The notes beneath the pieces were generated by a model, which saw nothing but the letters and a program-made list of their open reading frames with translations, did not search any database and was not told where the DNA came from. Below are positions 1-8,012 of a stretch of DNA of 40,075 bases, one piece after another. Each line of letters begins with the position of its first letter. Within the stretch, counting starts at the first letter, position 1. A program made the translations under genes and the position numbers. The stretch comes from a virus, in IMG/VR virus record IMGVR_UViG_3300037076_000127, positions 1-40,075 of that record; one strand, 5' to 3'.

Positions 1-126
1 CGGCTCGGCCACGGTCAGGGCCTACGGCTCGGCCACGGTCAGGGCCTCCGACTCGGCCACGGTCAGGGCCTACGACTCGGCCACGGTCAGGGCCTACGAC
101 TCGGCCACGGTCACGGCCTACGGCTC
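1..126. repeat. Terminal direct repeat, left copy
   Basis: Identical to 39950-40075: five repeat units plus CGGCTC. It preserves frame and marks circular closure of the assembly or terminal redundancy. Because it lies in a tandem array it could also be a chance overlap. Confidence 0.8.
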
Positions 127-505
127 GGCCACGGTCAGGGCCTACGACTCGGCCACGGTCACGGCCTCCGGCTCGGCCACGGTCACGGCCTTCGACTCGG
201 CCACGGTCACGGCCTCCGGCTCGGCCACGGTCACGGCCTACGGCTCGGCCACGGTCAGGGCCTACGACTCGGCCACGGTCAGGGCCTACGACTCGGCCAC
301 GGTCAGGGCCTCCGACTCGGCCACGGTCAGGGCCTACGACTCGGCCACGGTCAGGGCCTACGACTCGGCCACGGTCACGGCCTACGGCTCGGCCACGGTC
401 ACGGCCTCCGGCTCGGCCACGGTCACGGCCTCCGGCTCGGCCACGGTCACGGCCTACGGCTCGGCCACGGTCACGGCCTCCGGCTCGGCCACGGTCGGGG
501 CTACC
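1..505 (+). repeat. 24-bp tandem repeat array, left part
   Basis: About 20 intact copies plus one decayed copy of a 24-bp unit with the core CTCGGCCACGGTCA. Units differ only at a few positions: the middle base of the Tyr/Ser/Phe codon, the middle base of the Gly/Asp codon, and the first two bases of the Thr/Arg codon. No synonymous change is visible among the intact copies. Confidence 0.97.
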
Positions 506-988
506 AAGTTCGTGGCCGTCCATCGCCGCTCGCGCGGCGCGACGATCACGGGTGGCGTGCAGATCGACGCGGGCGACCTCGACACAGCCGAGGCGTGGTG
601 CGAGTACCACGGCGTCCCGGTCGTCGACGGCATCGCCACGCTGCACAAGGCCGTGGACGACGACTGGTCGACCGACAACGCCCGGCGCAAGGGGATCGCC
701 TACGTCCCGGGCACCACCGTCGAGGCCAAGGACTGGAAGCCCACCAAGGCGTGCGGGAACGGCCTCCACGCCTGCGCCCACCCGCATCAGGCGCTCGGAT
801 ACAACAGCGGCGCCACGCGGTTCGTGGCGGTCACCGCGCCCGTCGCGAGCCTCGTGGTCATCGACGACGGCACGGTCAAGGCGCCGCGGTTCACCGTCGC
901 TGGCGAGGTGGACATCAACGGGCAGCCGAAGGCCGGACCGATCCCCGCCCCGAAGGCCAAGCGCACCCGGAAGGCGGCCGGGGCATGA
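1..988 (+). CDS. Octapeptide-repeat protein, 3' part with DUF7666-like domain
   Basis: Continuation of the gene starting at 39444. Twenty intact 24-bp units (from base 2) and one decayed unit at 482 lead in frame into a unique C-terminal domain of about 160 residues. That domain contains the segments [20 protein letters not shown] and [12 protein letters not shown], followed by a CGNGLH motif. These match my memory of the DUF7666 domain that follows SATV arrays in phage proteins. No catalytic motif is apparent. A GTG at 512 would open only the C-terminal domain, but nothing suggests it is used. The TGA overlaps the next gene's ATG. Confidence 0.85.
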   Translation, partial: GSATVRAYGSATVRASDSATVRAYDSATVRAYDSATVTAYGSATVRAYDSATVTASGSATVTAFDSATVTASGSATVTAYGSATVRAYDSATVRAYDSATVRASDSATVRAYDSATVRAYDSATVTAYGSATVTASGSATVTASGSATVTAYGSATVTASGSATVGATKFVAVHRRSRGATITGGVQIDAGDLDTAEAWCEYHGVPVVDGIATLHKAVDDDWSTDNARRKGIAYVPGTTVEAKDWKPTKACGNGLHACAHPHQALGYNSGATRFVAVTAPVASLVVIDDGTVKAPRFTVAGEVDINGQPKAGPIPAPKAKRTRKAAGA

Positions 989-1326
989 CCCGCATCGCCG
1001 TAGACCTCGACTTCCTCGAGGCGAACCAGCTGATCTCCGCGGCCGAGCAGCACGCCGCGGTCCTCGCCTCGCACCTCGAGCGCGTGCCGGGCGTCGATGC
1101 CGTCCTGCTCCTGGCGGCCATCGCCCACACGCAGGGCGCGGTAGAGCGCATCCGGGCAGCGTTCGGGATCACGGATGGTCCGATCCACGGCCCGCACTGC
1201 GACGCCGACCTTCGGCGGAACGGGTGCGTCTGCACCGACGCCAGCGAGCGCGTCGAGCACGTCCGCGTGACCGACCCGGACCTGTACGCATGGGCCGAGC
1301 GGCTGGCTCCGGGACGGTTCGCATGA
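985..1326 (+). CDS. Hypothetical protein, 113 aa
   Basis: Starts with an ATG overlapping the preceding TGA (ATGA), which fixes the start. The N-terminal half is helical and rich in Ala/Leu/Val (residues 9-60). A short His/Cys segment follows ([16 protein letters not shown], about 71-86) that could bind metal. I do not recognise the family. It is coupled to the repeat protein upstream and overlaps the next gene, so all three are probably co-translated. Confidence 0.7.
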   Translation: MTRIAVDLDFLEANQLISAAEQHAAVLASHLERVPGVDAVLLLAAIAHTQGAVERIRAAFGITDGPIHGPHCDADLRRNGCVCTDASERVEHVRVTDPDLYAWAERLAPGRFA

Positions 1327-1523
1327 TCGCCCTGACGCCCGAGCCGGAGGAACCGACCGAGGCCCAGAAGTGGGCCGCGACTGTCGCCGCCTTCGATTGC
1401 CGGATGCTCGAGATGGCCGAGGCGATGGAAGCCGACCTCGACGACAACGGCCTCCCGGACATCCCCCTAGCGCTGGCCGACTGGGCCGAGAACGAGCGCC
1501 GCGCCCTCTACGGAGATCGGTAG
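1323..1523 (+). CDS. Hypothetical acidic small protein, 66 aa
   Basis: Begins with an ATGA overlap with the upstream stop. The product is acidic and mostly helical, with [11 protein letters not shown] near the middle and a conserved-looking [11 protein letters not shown] end. I recognise no domain. Position just before the annealing protein suggests it belongs to the early operon. Confidence 0.6.
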   Translation: MIALTPEPEEPTEAQKWAATVAAFDCRMLEMAEAMEADLDDNGLPDIPLALADWAENERRALYGDR

Positions 1524-1525
1524 TC

Positions 1526-2476
1526 ATGAACGACGACCTCGGCCCACTCGCCGCTGCGCTGGCGAAAGCGCAGATGGACTTTCCCCCGATCAAGCGGGAC
1601 AAGACCGTCACCGTCCAAACCAAGACCGGCGGCTCGTATTCGTTCGCCTACGCCCCGCTCGACACGATCCTCGCCGCGGTGCGGAAGCCGCTCGCGGACA
1701 ACGGGTTGTGCATCGTGCAGATCCTCGACGATGACGGCCAGCCGATCCTCGTGACGCGGCTTCTGCACGACTCCGGGGCATCGCTCACCGGGCGCATGGC
1801 GATCCCGGCGACGCCGGGCATTCAGGAGCTCGGCTCGGCGATCACCTACCTCCGGCGCTACGCCATCCAGGCCGTGCTCGGCATCGCAGCCGAAGAGGAC
1901 GACGACGGCAACCGCGCCGCTGGAAACCGCGCAACCCCCGCGGCGCGCGGACGCGCTCAGACGGCCCCAGCCGCCGCAGGAGCCACGGAGACGACCGAAG
2001 CCGCACCGGCGGTCCATTCAGACGGCAGCCTCATCGGCACCGTCGCCATCGGCTCGGCGTGGCTCGAGGACCTCGAAACCCGCACGACCCCGACCGGCCC
2101 TGTGATCGGGTTCCGGCTCAAGTCCGGGCGCCAGACGCAGAAGGTGCAGGCTTTCGGCCCGATGGCCGTGGCGCTCGGCGGGCTCGGCACGGACCTCATC
2201 GGCCAGACCGTGACGTGCTGGGGAACGATGGTGGGCGCGGAGTTCACGCCGAAGGGGACCGACCGGCCAATCGAGTACCAGGTGCTGCGCTTGAAGAAGA
2301 TCCACGGCGCCACCTTCGACATCCCGGCTACCGAGTCGCGCGCCGTCCCTGACGAGGACGACCCGGAATGCGGCTCCGTAGCTGCGCCGGGGACGCTCAT
2401 GGAAGGCGCCGTCTGCACGCTGCTCCCTCACGCGACCGGACCGCACAAGAGCGCGAACGGATCGTGGCCGGCATGA
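1526..2476 (+). CDS. erf: ERF-family single-strand annealing protein
   Basis: ERF proteins bind single-stranded DNA and anneal complementary strands in phage recombination, and they help circularise terminally redundant genomes. This 316-residue product has the family layout: an N-terminal core (about 1-130) with FAYAPLDTILAAVRKPLADN and the hallmark segment GSAITYLRRYAIQAVLGI. An acidic EEDDDGN patch and an Ala/Thr-rich linker (about 130-175) follow. The C-terminal domain (about 180-300) resembles an OB-fold or accessory region and is less conserved. The ATG at 1526 lies 2 bases after the upstream stop; longer upstream starts would overlap that gene and are less likely. Confidence 0.85.
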   Translation: MNDDLGPLAAALAKAQMDFPPIKRDKTVTVQTKTGGSYSFAYAPLDTILAAVRKPLADNGLCIVQILDDDGQPILVTRLLHDSGASLTGRMAIPATPGIQELGSAITYLRRYAIQAVLGIAAEEDDDGNRAAGNRATPAARGRAQTAPAAAGATETTEAAPAVHSDGSLIGTVAIGSAWLEDLETRTTPTGPVIGFRLKSGRQTQKVQAFGPMAVALGGLGTDLIGQTVTCWGTMVGAEFTPKGTDRPIEYQVLRLKKIHGATFDIPATESRAVPDEDDPECGSVAAPGTLMEGAVCTLLPHATGPHKSANGSWPA

Positions 2477-2736
2477 GCGCCATCGACCGTGACCGGCTGG
2501 CACGGGCATATCACGCCGTCAACTGCCCACGACGGCGACAGGCCGCGATGCATTCCTGCGGCTATGCCAAGCAGCACCACGCAACGGCCGTGGCGCTCGC
2601 CGCCGAGTACCTCCGCCTCGCCGATCAGTGCGGCATCTGCCACCGCCGAGAGGCCGAGTCAACCATCGAATTCGGCGGCCGGTTGGTGAGCGTCTGCGGC
2701 ACCTGCCGTGAGCGCGGAGAGGAGGCTGCTTCGTGA
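2473..2736 (+). CDS. Small zinc-ribbon protein, 87 aa
   Basis: ATGA overlap with erf sets the start. The N-terminus is a basic helix (IDRDRLARAYHAV) and the C-terminal half has two CxxC knuckles, CGICHRRE and CGTCRERG, about 20 residues apart, as in a four-Cys zinc ribbon. Function unknown; nucleic-acid binding is plausible given its neighbours. Its opening AIDRDRLARA resembles the segment that follows the dispersed repeats at 8.6-11.2 kb (AIDRERLARA). Confidence 0.7.
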   Translation: MSAIDRDRLARAYHAVNCPRRRQAAMHSCGYAKQHHATAVALAAEYLRLADQCGICHRREAESTIEFGGRLVSVCGTCRERGEEAAS

Positions 2737-3470
2737 ACGATGAGCCGCTCGTCCTGTTCCCGGAGGACGCCACGCCGTACCTGCCGGTCGGGTCCATCAC
2801 GATCCCGGCTCAGGACCTTCTCCGTGCCCTCGTCGCGGTGATCCACGCGGCGGCAACGGACGACGCCCGGCCGATCCTGGCAGCCGTCGCCATCCAGCCG
2901 CGCGAGACCGCGGACGCGGTGCGCCTGATCGCTTCCGACAACTACCGCATCGCCATGTGCGACGTGGACGCTGAGCTCGAGGAAGCTGGGGACTGGCGCG
3001 GCACCGTCCCGGCCGCGGTCGAGGACGTCAAGCGGCTGGTGGCCGTGCTCAAGTCCGTCCCCGACATTCGGACCGACGAGTGCACGGCGCGAGTGGTCCT
3101 GACCCTCGGGGTGAAGGGCCTCGATGGCGCCAGTCCGCGCCGGCTGGACGCGTTCGTCAACGACGAGACGCCCATTGCCCGCCTACCGCTGCGCGTCATC
3201 GACGGCCTGTACCCGAACACCGCGCTCCTCATCCCGGCGGCCCCTGAGCACATCGCCACCTTCAACCCACAGTACCTCTCCGAGGCCGCGAAGTTCGGCG
3301 GTGCGGCCGATCCGGACGGCGGCGGGCTGATCAGTCAGGCCTGGTCCGGAAAGGGATCGGACGGACCCTTCGTCTTCCTGTCCGGCCGGTTCACCGAGAT
3401 CGTCATGCCGGTCAAGGCCGCCAGACGTGTTGACCCGGAGACGGGCGAGATCCTCGGCGGCGCGTCGTGA
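2733..3470 (+). CDS. Sliding-clamp-like protein (DNA polymerase III beta-type)
   Basis: Beta clamps encircle DNA and tether polymerases. The 245-residue product shows clamp-like landmarks: DARPILAAVAIQ, then VRLIASDNYRIA (the family's usual pattern is RPIL then L-A-T-D-x-Y-R-L), a FNPQYLSEAAKF segment, and a C-terminus ending FTEIVMPVKA, close to the usual MPM/MPV end. A bacterial clamp has about 370 residues in three domains, so this is a shortened or two-domain phage version. GTG start in a GTGA overlap. No phage polymerase is encoded, so it would have to work with a host polymerase or a repair enzyme. Confidence 0.65.
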   Translation: MNDEPLVLFPEDATPYLPVGSITIPAQDLLRALVAVIHAAATDDARPILAAVAIQPRETADAVRLIASDNYRIAMCDVDAELEEAGDWRGTVPAAVEDVKRLVAVLKSVPDIRTDECTARVVLTLGVKGLDGASPRRLDAFVNDETPIARLPLRVIDGLYPNTALLIPAAPEHIATFNPQYLSEAAKFGGAADPDGGGLISQAWSGKGSDGPFVFLSGRFTEIVMPVKAARRVDPETGEILGGAS

Positions 3471-3619
3471 GCGACCTCCTGCTCCTCATCGCCGCCATCG
3501 GCCTGCTCTGCGGCGTCCTCGCCATCGGGGGCGCCATCGCTGATCGCTTCGAGCCCCCCAAGCCCGGCAGCCGGCGTGACGTCCGCCAGCGCAACCCGCA
3601 GGCGAGGCGCGTGCGATGA
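3467..3619 (+). CDS. Small membrane protein, 50 aa
   Basis: GTG start in a GTGA overlap with the clamp-like gene. Residues 3-24 form one hydrophobic helix (LLLLIAAIGLLCGVLAIGGA) followed by a basic tail rich in Arg, predicting an N-out/C-in membrane protein. Function unknown. The tight overlaps on both sides support translation. Confidence 0.6.
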   Translation: MSDLLLLIAAIGLLCGVLAIGGAIADRFEPPKPGSRRDVRQRNPQARRVR

Positions 3620-3870
3620 CCGTCTTCAACATCGACAATGCGCCCATCACAGGTTGTCCCGACTGCGCGACGACGGCCGGACGTGCGGGGTGCACGCTCC
3701 ATAGCCGCCCCGTGCCGACCACCGCTGGGCCGGGCGTCTCAATCGTCCAAGAGGTCATGCACCGGCACCGCTGGGTGTACGACGGCCTCACCCCGTACGA
3801 CCAGCAGGCCGTCTACCACTGCGACGACCATGACCCGCCCGTGGTGCGCATCGTCGGGCTGCGGCCGTGA
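3616..3870 (+). CDS. Hypothetical protein with Cys/His pairs, 84 aa
   Basis: ATGA overlap start. It contains CPDC near residue 14, a further Cys at about 26 and CDDHD near residue 69, which may bind metal. No family recognised. Confidence 0.6.
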   Translation: MTVFNIDNAPITGCPDCATTAGRAGCTLHSRPVPTTAGPGVSIVQEVMHRHRWVYDGLTPYDQQAVYHCDDHDPPVVRIVGLRP

Positions 3871-4049
3871 CGCCCCTCCGTCATCCCGGCGAGTCGGCAG
3901 CCGCTGCCGTGCGACGCCTGGAGCCGCTCCCGGACTATGCGCGCCTCATGGGCTCCGAGGCCGGACAGGAACTGCTGCGCGAGGCGTGGCGCGAGGCCCG
4001 GGAGGCGCGACGGCTGACGGCTGTGCGTGGGCGGGAGGTGACGGCATGA
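3867..4049 (+). CDS. Hypothetical basic helical protein, 60 aa
   Basis: GTG start overlapping the previous TGA. The product is helical and Arg/Glu/Ala-rich (EAWREAREARRLTAV), with no recognised domain. It ends in an ATGA overlap with the helicase gene and may mainly serve translational coupling. Confidence 0.55.
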   Translation: MTPLRHPGESAAAAVRRLEPLPDYARLMGSEAGQELLREAWREAREARRLTAVRGREVTA

Positions 4050-6250
4050 GCGACTACGCGGCGTTCCTCGAGAGCAAGCGCATCGTCGTCGCGGCGCACG
4101 GCCCCCACGTCGAGGCCGAGGCCGTCAATCCGATCCTGTTCCCGTTCCAGCGCGACCTCGTGCGCTGGGCCGTCCGCAAGGGCCGGGCCGCGATCTTCGC
4201 GGACACCGGACTGGGCAAGACGTTCATGCAGATCGAATGGGCGCGGCTCATCGGCGAGCGGACGCTGATCGTGGCGCCGCTGTCCGTGGCGCGCCAGACG
4301 GCCCGCGAGGCGGCGAAGCTCGGCGTGACCGTGACCTACACGCGCGGCGAGCTTCTCGACGGCATCTCGATCACGAACTACGAGATGATCGAGCACTTCG
4401 ACCCGGCCGACTACGGCGCGGTCGTGCTGGACGAGTCCAGCATCCTCAAGGCGCTCGACGGCAAGACGCGGCGACTCCTGACGGAGATGTTCGCGGCCAC
4501 GCCCTACCGGCTGTGCTGCACCGCGACACCCGCCCCGAATGACATCGCGGAGATCGGCAACCATTCCGAGTTCCTGGGCGTGATGCCCCAGCACGAGATG
4601 CTGTCCGCGTTCTTTGTCCATGACTCCAATGGCACGGCCGAGACGGGCGGGGCGCGCGAGGGCTGGCGGCTCAAGGGCCACGCGGCCGAAGCCTTCTTTC
4701 GCTGGCTCGCGTCGTGGGGCATGGCTGTCCGCAAGCCGTCCGACCTCGGCTATGAGGATGACGGGTTCGCGCTCCCGGCCCTGACCATCCGCCCGGAGTT
4801 CGTGGAGGCGACCTACGTCCCCGAGGGCCAGCTGTTCTTCGCGGGGCTCAAGGGCGTGACGGACCGCGCGCAGGTGCGCAAGAACACCATCGACGCGCGG
4901 GTCGCCCGAGCGGCCGAGTTCGTCAACGCGAGCCCGGACCAGTGGATCGTCTGGCACGGCCTGAACGCCGAAGGCGAGGCGCTGATGCGCTCGATCCCGG
5001 GCGCCGTGCTGGTCGAAGGGTCGCAGTCGCCCGAGCACAAGGCCGAGGTGCTGGAGGCCTTCCAGGACGGCGCATATCGCGTGCTCGTCACGAAGCCATC
5101 CATCGCCGGGTTCGGCATGAACTTCCAGAACGCGCACCGGATGGCCTTCGTCGGCCTGTCCGACTCGTGGGAGTCCTACTACCAGAGCATCCGGCGCTGC
5201 TGGCGGTTCGGCCAGGCGCAGGAGGTGGAGGCGGTCGTGGTCCTTTCCGATGCCGAGGCGGCGATCTACGAGAACGTGATGGGCAAGGAGCGCGAGGCGC
5301 TGCGGATGCAGCAACGGCTCATCGATCACGTCTCCGGGTTCGAGCGTGAGGAACTGCTGGAGGAAGAGGAGGCGTTCCCGTACGAGACGACGACCGTCTC
5401 CCGTCCCGAGTGGACGATGATGCTCGGCGACTCGATCGAACGGCTGCGCGAGCTCGACGACTCATCGGTGGATCTCGCCGTGTTCAGCCCGCCGTTTGAG
5501 TCCCTGTTCACCTACAGCCCGAGCGACCGGGACCTCGGCAACAGCGCCAATACCGAGCAGTTCTGGACACACTTCCGCTTCCTCGTGCGCGAGCTCCTGA
5601 GGGTGACGCGCCCGGGCCGGAACATCGCCGTCCACTGCATGGCGATCCCGACGACCGTCGCCCGCGACGGGGTGACCGGCATCCGGGACTTCCGGGGCGA
5701 CATCATCCGCGGGTTCGTGGGTGAGGGCTGGACGTTCCACGGCGAGGTGACGATCGACAAGGACCCCCAGGCGCAGGCAATCCGCACCAAGTCGAAGGGG
5801 CTCCTGTTCGTCCAGAAGGACCGCGACCGCGGCTGGCTCCGGCCGGCGCTGGCCGACTACATCGTCGCCTTCCGCAAGCCGGGCGAGAACGCCGAGCCGA
5901 TCCGGTCCGACGAAGTGTCCAACGACGACTGGATCGAATGGGCCCGGCCGATCTGGTACGGCATCCGCGAGAGCGCCACGCTCAACGCGGCCGAGGCCCG
6001 CGACGACCGGGACGAGCGCCACATCGCCGCGCTCCAGCTGGAGACGGTGCGCCGCTGCGTGCTCCTGTGGAGCAACGCCGGCGACCTGATCCTCGATCCC
6101 TTCGCGGGCATCGGGACCACGGGCTACGTGGCCGTTCAGAACGGGCGCCGGTTCGTCGGCTGCGAGCTCAAGCGGTCGTACTTCGATGCGGCAGTTCGGA
6201 ACATCGGGCGCGCGTCCAACGTGATGACCCTCGGACTCGACGTGGCATGA
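4046..6250 (+). CDS. SF2 helicase - DNA methyltransferase fusion
   Basis: Two enzymes in one 734-residue chain. The N-terminal part is an SF2/SNF2-type helicase: Walker A ADTGLGKT (52-59, K58), DEAH-like LDES (128-131), motif III TATP (159-162) and motif VI QSIRRCWRFGQ (about 380-390). After an acidic linker (about 440-455) comes a DNA methyltransferase with the catalytic SPPF (481-484) and the SAM-binding DPFAGIGTTG (684-693). That order, motif IV before motif I, fits the beta class (N4-cytosine or N6-adenine). ATG at 4046 overlaps the preceding stop; the open frame continues upstream to about 3638 but only as a shadow of other genes. Known relatives occur in phages. Likely roles are replication-coupled unwinding plus self-methylation against restriction; no nuclease domain is visible, so this is not a complete restriction enzyme. 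Confidence 0.85.
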   Translation: MSDYAAFLESKRIVVAAHGPHVEAEAVNPILFPFQRDLVRWAVRKGRAAIFADTGLGKTFMQIEWARLIGERTLIVAPLSVARQTAREAAKLGVTVTYTRGELLDGISITNYEMIEHFDPADYGAVVLDESSILKALDGKTRRLLTEMFAATPYRLCCTATPAPNDIAEIGNHSEFLGVMPQHEMLSAFFVHDSNGTAETGGAREGWRLKGHAAEAFFRWLASWGMAVRKPSDLGYEDDGFALPALTIRPEFVEATYVPEGQLFFAGLKGVTDRAQVRKNTIDARVARAAEFVNASPDQWIVWHGLNAEGEALMRSIPGAVLVEGSQSPEHKAEVLEAFQDGAYRVLVTKPSIAGFGMNFQNAHRMAFVGLSDSWESYYQSIRRCWRFGQAQEVEAVVVLSDAEAAIYENVMGKEREALRMQQRLIDHVSGFEREELLEEEEAFPYETTTVSRPEWTMMLGDSIERLRELDDSSVDLAVFSPPFESLFTYSPSDRDLGNSANTEQFWTHFRFLVRELLRVTRPGRNIAVHCMAIPTTVARDGVTGIRDFRGDIIRGFVGEGWTFHGEVTIDKDPQAQAIRTKSKGLLFVQKDRDRGWLRPALADYIVAFRKPGENAEPIRSDEVSNDDWIEWARPIWYGIRESATLNAAEARDDRDERHIAALQLETVRRCVLLWSNAGDLILDPFAGIGTTGYVAVQNGRRFVGCELKRSYFDAAVRNIGRASNVMTLGLDVA

Positions 6251-6615
6251 GAGACGTGCGCTACCGGGCCGACTCCGGCTTCGAGGGCAAGTGCGAGGCC
6301 TGCCGCGAGTGGTGGCCCATCGACCCCGAGTGCTGGCAGGTGAGCCGCGCAGCCTTCCGCATCTGCCGGGCCTGTGTCGTCGAATACAAGCGCGTCGCTC
6401 AGGCCCGCCGTCGACAGGACCCCGAGAAGCGCGAGCTGGACCGCCAGGGCGTGACCGACATGCGCTCCGTCCTGCGGCAGTACGGCATCCTCGGCGAGTA
6501 CCGGCACCGCTGGTACCTGAACCGGCGCGAGGACATCTGCGCCAAGCGACGGGCGTCCTACGCGGCACAGCGGGCGGCTGAGGGCAAGCCCTACGCGCCC
6601 CGGGTGGCGGCATGA
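6247..6615 (+). CDS. Zinc-finger protein, 122 aa
   Basis: ATGA overlap start. The N-terminal third holds two Cys pairs (CEAC at about 17 and CRAC at about 39) typical of a zinc ribbon. The rest is strongly basic and helical, with WYLNRREDICAKRRASYA. This resembles the ribbon plus basic tail of phage endonuclease VII or HNH-like proteins, but I do not see a convincing DH...N...H set. Probably nucleic-acid binding. Confidence 0.65.
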   Translation: MRDVRYRADSGFEGKCEACREWWPIDPECWQVSRAAFRICRACVVEYKRVAQARRRQDPEKRELDRQGVTDMRSVLRQYGILGEYRHRWYLNRREDICAKRRASYAAQRAAEGKPYAPRVAA

Positions 6616-7136
6616 GAGTCCGCATGATCCGCCCGCCGTACTGGACGGACGCCGACCTGCACACCCGGCTGACCGCCGACGTGCGCGAGTTCTACATCGG
6701 CCTGTGGATGCTCGCGGACGACGCGGGCTACATCTCATGGGACCTCACGCGGGTGGGCGCCGAGCTCTACCCCTTCCGGTCGCAGGCGTGGCGGGTGAAG
6801 CGCCTCCCCGCCTTCCTAGAGACGCTCGGGACCGATCACGCGCGGTTGCTCGACTGCGGGAAGCACGTCCTGGTGCCGTCCCTGCCGCGCCATCAGGCGT
6901 GCCCGAAGCCCAGCTACCAGAACCGGAAAGCACATGAGGCCTGCCTCCGCGACCTCGCACCACGGGGTACCACAGGGGACCACGGGGCGCCCGGTGGTAC
7001 CAGCACGGGAAGGGAAGGGAAGGGAAGGGGTTTGAATGGGGGCGCGCCGCCGCGCGCGGATGAGGACGACGACGGAGAGACGACGGAGTTCCGGAGGCTA
7101 GTGGGTCTGCCGTCCGTCATGGGTGGTGGCTCGTGA
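6612..7136 (+). CDS. Replication-initiator-like protein (winged helix N-terminus)
   Basis: 174 residues. The N-terminal 110 (starting RMIRPPYWTDADLHTRLTAD, then FYIGLWMLADDAGYISWDLTRVGAELYPF) resembles the N-terminal domain of phage replisome organisers and DnaD-like initiators. The remainder is Gly/Pro/Arg-rich and low complexity, and its DNA holds an inverted repeat and a G-run cluster (6966-7030) that could be the origin. Position directly after the helicase supports a replication role. ATG start overlaps the previous TGA. Confidence 0.6.
   Translation: MRVRMIRPPYWTDADLHTRLTADVREFYIGLWMLADDAGYISWDLTRVGAELYPFRSQAWRVKRLPAFLETLGTDHARLLDCGKHVLVPSLPRHQACPKPSYQNRKAHEACLRDLAPRGTTGDHGAPGGTSTGREGKGRGLNGGAPPRADEDDDGETTEFRRLVGLPSVMGGGS
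6966..7001. other. Inverted repeat in initiator-like gene
   Basis: GGTACCAC (6966-6973) and its exact reverse complement GTGGTACC (6994-7001) flank a 20-base spacer. This could form a hairpin or cruciform or bind a protein dimer. It lies directly before a G-tract cluster. Confidence 0.5.
7007..7030 (+). repeat. G-tract cluster, potential G-quadruplex
   Basis: Five runs of GGG separated by AA dinucleotides, the last run being GGGG. This meets the G3N2 pattern for an intramolecular quadruplex on the + strand. It sits inside the low-complexity C-terminal coding part of the initiator-like gene. Confidence 0.7.
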
Positions 7137-7309
7137 AGACCTGTGACCGCTGCGGCGACCGCAACCCCACCGTCCGCATGTCCCTGGTCAACCTCGCCCG
7201 AGAAGCCCGCCACGAGGGACGGACGTACACCGGCCCCGACTACGCCCACGAGCACCGCTGCGCCGACCGTGAGGCGTGCGCCAAGCGATCCAAGGAGCTG
7301 CGGCCGTGA
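7133..7309 (+). CDS. Small Cys-rich protein, 58 aa
   Basis: GTG start in a GTGA overlap. CDRC near the N-terminus and HRCADREAC near the end form a possible four-ligand zinc site. Arg-rich between. No family recognised; it overlaps the HNH gene that follows. Confidence 0.6.
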   Translation: MKTCDRCGDRNPTVRMSLVNLAREARHEGRTYTGPDYAHEHRCADREACAKRSKELRP

Positions 7310-7671
7310 CGCTCCGTCGCTACGCCCCCATCGCCAAGTCCCGAGGCACGGTCTGGCCCCTCGATGTCCGGGAGCACGTCAACGGCCATCAGCACGGGTG
7401 CATCGGCCACCTCGCGGGAATGCTCGGCGCCTGTGCCGGCTCCGCCGAGCTCGACCACGTTCGCGCGAGTCACGGCGTGGGCATGAAGAGCGACAGCATC
7501 GCGACCAACGCCGCGCAGCTCTGCTCCTGGCACCACCAGCTCAAGACGAACGCCGGCAAGACGTGGCGCCCGCGCCTGCTCACCGTCATCGCCTCCCTGG
7601 CCTCGGAGTGCGCCGTGTGCCAGCGGGAGTCCATCGAAACCTACGGCCAGCCATTGGAGGGGACCCGATGA
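7306..7671 (+). CDS. HNH-type endonuclease
   Basis: 121 residues, GTG start overlapping the previous stop. The HNH core is visible: C32, C43, ELDH at 48-51 (D50-H51), N68, C73 and the SWHHQ pair at H76/H77, then C102-x2-C105. The C-terminal Cys pair and the short length fit phage HNH nucleases used in recombination or as free-standing nicking enzymes. The order DH - N - HH is consistent with metal-dependent cleavage. The target is not predictable from sequence. Confidence 0.75.
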   Translation: MTLRRYAPIAKSRGTVWPLDVREHVNGHQHGCIGHLAGMLGACAGSAELDHVRASHGVGMKSDSIATNAAQLCSWHHQLKTNAGKTWRPRLLTVIASLASECAVCQRESIETYGQPLEGTR

Positions 7672-8012
7672 GAAGCGACAACCTCACCGAAGTCGCGGTG
7701 TCCTGCGACCACGGCGTGCCGCTGGACCGCTACTGCGTCACCTGTGACGAAGGGTTGGGTAACGGTTGGCACGAAGACGGCGCGGAGCGCGTTCGCCTGG
7801 CGCTCGCCTCCGAGGGGCCGCGGGCATGGTGCCTCGAATGCCGCTCTGAGCTGCTCGGCGCCGGCATCCTCCGTCACCTGCCCGATGGCGGTCATGAGTT
7901 CATCCCCGACCGCGCCGAACCCGCCCACGTCACCCCCGTCGGCGCCTGGCTGCTGGCTGCGGCCCTCGTGCTGGTGGCGATCGTCCTGCTGATCACGAGG
8001 TGGCCCCGATGA
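7668..8012 (+). CDS. Tail-anchored membrane protein with Cys pairs, 114 aa
   Basis: ATGA overlap start. Residues about 12-27 contain CDHG and CVTCD, and CLEC follows at about 56, suggesting a cytoplasmic zinc-binding head. Residues about 90-111 form one hydrophobic helix (GAWLLAAALVLVAIVLLI) ending in TRWPR. This predicts a C-terminal membrane anchor with a soluble metal-binding domain inside the cell. Function unknown. Confidence 0.65.
   Translation: MRSDNLTEVAVSCDHGVPLDRYCVTCDEGLGNGWHEDGAERVRLALASEGPRAWCLECRSELLGAGILRHLPDGGHEFIPDRAEPAHVTPVGAWLLAAALVLVAIVLLITRWPR

Noticed and set aside
1-505. 24-bp repeats as a CRISPR array
   Set aside because: Units are contiguous, in frame and without unique spacers, and no cas genes are near.
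1-505. 24-bp array as a diversity-generating retroelement target
   Set aside because: No reverse transcriptase or template repeat is visible, and changes are not restricted to adenines.
3638-4045. Upstream extension of the helicase-methyltransferase frame to 3638
   Set aside because: This overlaps two credible small genes; ATG 4046 with its ATGA overlap is the natural start.
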